Shown piece after piece: positions 63,889-64,000 of a stretch of DNA of 64,000 bases. The stretch lies in assembly GCA_964448285.1 (NCBI GenBank), contig CAYUWG010000006.1, positions 30,754 to 94,753 on the forward strand, written 5' to 3'. The stretch comes from CAYUWG01 sp964448285. Its GTDB lineage: Bacteria > Bacteroidota > Ignavibacteria > SZUA-365. Every line of letters starts with the position of its first letter. Position 1 is the stretch's first letter. The notes under the pieces are model-generated. The model was not told where the DNA came from. It saw nothing but the letters and a program-made list of their open reading frames with translations, and did no database searches. A program made the translations under genes and the position numbers.

Positions 63889-64000
63889 ATTGAAACCCCG
63901 TAGGGATGGCCTTTTGGTAGAAGGCATTAGTAGCTGATTCCATTGAGTCCCATCGGGACGACTGAGAGAAATGAACGGGCTACAAATAGGTCGTCCCTAC
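63889..64000. repeat. Intergenic palindromic repeat element, cut by the window end
   Basis: CCCCGTAGGGATGG, GTCCC-ATC-GGGAC (63947-63959) and TCGTCCCTAC at the end form a set of related G/C-rich palindromes with TACAAATAGG between. This resembles dispersed intergenic repeats of Chlorobi/Ignavibacteria-type genomes (GTCCCTACGGGAC cores). The end of the element is outside the window. Confidence 0.6.

Overview
The window looks like a member of the Bacteroidota-Chlorobiota-Ignavibacteriota group (Kapabacteria/Ignavibacteria-like is my best guess, low confidence). Three things point there. Several secreted proteins end in type IX secretion (T9SS) type A sorting domains. The promoter ahead of the defence operon has the TTG / TAnnTTTG form typical of Bacteroidota. 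The last bases resemble palindromic intergenic repeats common in that group. I see no tRNA, rRNA, CRISPR array, integrase or transposase.

Region 1 (1-15,000) is a defence island inserted at the 3' end of a cyclic-2,3-diphosphoglycerate-synthetase-like GTPase gene. A 55-bp direct repeat (54/55 identical) of that gene's end flanks it. The backbone is a BREX-like set: AAA+ ATPase, very short PglZ, DUF1156 adenine methylase, an unknown 140-aa protein and a SNF2-type helicase. It is closest to type 3 BREX, but I see no brxA or brxF. Between pglZ and the methylase lie a ribbon-helix-helix/PIN toxin pair, three small membrane-related genes, a metallo-beta-lactamase-fold protein and an AbiE-type toxin pair. 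The AbiE pair sits between a decayed copy of the methylase 5' end and the intact methylase.

Region 2 (15,000-32,500) is mixed chromosome. It holds a frameshifted T9SS cargo protein, three small outer-membrane-like proteins, a PhoD-like phosphatase, a CDGSH / flavin reductase / frataxin-like operon, PPK2, glyA, a HEPN-like gene pair, an MgtC / response-regulator operon, an Asp-box T9SS protein, an AlkD-like glycosylase and a cytochrome c.

Region 3 (32,600-48,900) is a haem biosynthesis cluster on the minus strand: a small membrane protein, ccsA-like, hemA, hemC, hemD, hemE and hemN. It is broken up by secreted-protein cargo. Between hemD and hemE lie a lipoprotein and a 1,408-aa T9SS protease. 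At the 3' end of hemE there is a cassette flanked by a 174-bp direct repeat of the hemE end (171/174 identical). The cassette holds a metzincin and one of two mosaic paralogues of an unknown secreted family. Both the GTPase gene and hemE therefore carry a new C-terminal tail, with the old tail left downstream of the inserted DNA.

Region 4 (48,900-64,000) is signalling. It holds an exported EEP-family phosphodiesterase, a soluble hybrid histidine kinase with three PAS domains, two receivers and an HPt, a CBS-pair protein, and a tightly overlapping chemosensory operon (cheR-TPR, cheW, mcp, cheA with two HPt domains and a receiver, cheB, cheW, lone receiver). The gene content resembles Wsp-type alternative-function systems rather than flagellar ones. 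The window ends in short intergenic repeats.
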